Positions 63,585 through 64,000 of a stretch of DNA of 64,000 nucleotides are shown one piece after another. The position numbers and the translations under genes are program-made. The notes under the pieces are model-generated. The model saw nothing but the letters and a program-made list of their open reading frames with translations. It did no database searches and was not told the origin of the DNA. Within the stretch, counting starts at the first letter, position 1, and every line of letters starts with the position of its first letter. Source of the DNA: Glaciecola petra (lineage in GTDB: Bacteria > Pseudomonadota > Gammaproteobacteria > Enterobacterales > Alteromonadaceae); NCBI RefSeq assembly GCF_031846345.1, contig NZ_JAVRHX010000002.1, forward strand, positions 1 through 64,000, in the 5' to 3' direction.

Positions 63585-64000
63585 ATGGAATCCCAAAGAA
63601 GTATTTTAATTATTGGTTTGTTGTTAGTAAGTTTCTTACTATGGATAGAGTACCAAGACGCTTACGGACCAAAAGCGATAGAACCAGTCGCTCAACAACA
63701 AAATGTTAGTCCACAAAACCAAGGTATTCCTTCTGCTGTCGATACTGCGGATGCTTCAAATAATGCGATCCCAACATTAGTAGACAACACTATTAATAAT
63801 CAGACAAGCGATGTGCCACAGGGAAACAATACTATTGTTCCAGCTGCTCCCGCGCTTGTTGCTGATCCTAGTAACGTTATCACCGTTAAAACCGACACTC
63901 TTGATATTCAAATAAATCTGGTTGGCGGAGACGTTGTTAAAGCTGACTTAGTTAAGTACCCTGTCACACAAGGCGCCACCGATTCTTATCAAATGTTAAA
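63585..64000 (+). CDS. yidC: Membrane protein insertase YidC (5' part only)
   Basis: The first 138 codons, cut by the window edge. The N-terminal signal-anchor is SILIIGLLLVSFLLWIEYQD, followed by a low-complexity linker and the start of the periplasmic P1 domain (ITVKTDTLDIQINLVGGDVVKADLVKYP). Family members are about 540 residues. It follows yidD by seven bases. Gene order continues typically into mnmE and mnmG-parAB. Confidence 0.95.
   Translation, partial: MESQRSILIIGLLLVSFLLWIEYQDAYGPKAIEPVAQQQNVSPQNQGIPSAVDTADASNNAIPTLVDNTINNQTSDVPQGNNTIVPAAPALVADPSNVITVKTDTLDIQINLVGGDVVKADLVKYPVTQGATDSYQML

Noticed and set aside
1..64000. CRISPR array, prophage, integron or tRNA genes
   Set aside because: No regularly spaced repeats, phage structural genes, integrase, attC-like series or cloverleaf sequences were seen on reading both strands.

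Overview
The window is chromosomal DNA from a low-GC marine gammaproteobacterium. It is most likely an Alteromonadaceae member of the Glaciecola/Paraglaciecola/Catenovulum type. This is inferred from gene order (yrdA-aroE-hemF-tsaC-yrdD-smg-dprA-lysM / def-fmt-rsmB-trkA; polA-engB-cytochrome c4-yihI-glyQS; gyrB-recF-dnaN-dnaA-rpmH-rnpA-yidD-yidC), from two proteins with PEP-CTERM-like C-termini, and from algal-polysaccharide enzymes (PL6 and GH16). No taxonomic marker such as 16S is present, so the genus is open.

Layout. 1-380: divergent intergenic region carrying an rRNA-type promoter that points out of the left edge; this matches the E. coli rrnD-yrdA arrangement. 381-13450: conserved housekeeping block. 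The minus-strand genes cover translation quality (tsaC), heme (hemF), shikimate (aroE), topoisomerase-like zinc fingers (yrdD), smg, dprA and a LysM protein. The plus-strand genes are def-fmt-rsmB-trkA. 13451-17162: an accessory insert between trkA and the convergent trkH. It holds a decayed DUF6265-type lipoprotein gene with two in-frame TAG codons, an uncharacterised secreted protein, an NTF2-like secreted protein, an IS91-family transposase remnant and a REP-like inverted pair. A 32-bp inverted repeat (31/32 identical) brackets most of it.

17163-30528: trkH, polA, a PEP-CTERM-like protein, engB, cytochrome c4, a candidate structured small RNA with its own promoter and terminator, yihI, a DUF2489 protein, glyQ-glyS, a lipoprotein and a dipeptide epimerase. 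30568-40372: a membrane-anchored unknown protein, a periplasmic tricorn-like protease, then malate synthase G divergent from a large XRE-type regulator and an M14 carboxypeptidase. Their shared promoter region is rich in TGTAA/TTACA half-sites.

40423-55877: accessory and envelope functions. These are a PKD-plus-haem-peroxidase lipoprotein, a 1066-residue PL6 lyase lipoprotein with palindromic operators, a dihaem cytochrome c fused to a rhodanese domain, a GH16 lipoprotein, a TMEM220 protein, a DUF3667 protein, a serine hydrolase, a second PEP-CTERM-like protein, a nitroreductase, a UDG-superfamily protein, a DUF2141 protein and a chemoreceptor. 55928-64000: the origin-proximal cluster gyrB-recF-dnaN-dnaA, a DnaA-box region, and rpmH-rnpA-yidD-yidC (yidC runs off the edge). 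Two exact matches to the ParB-binding parS consensus lie inside recF, so the right end is close to the replication origin.

No tRNA gene, complete rRNA gene, CRISPR array, complete insertion sequence or prophage was seen.
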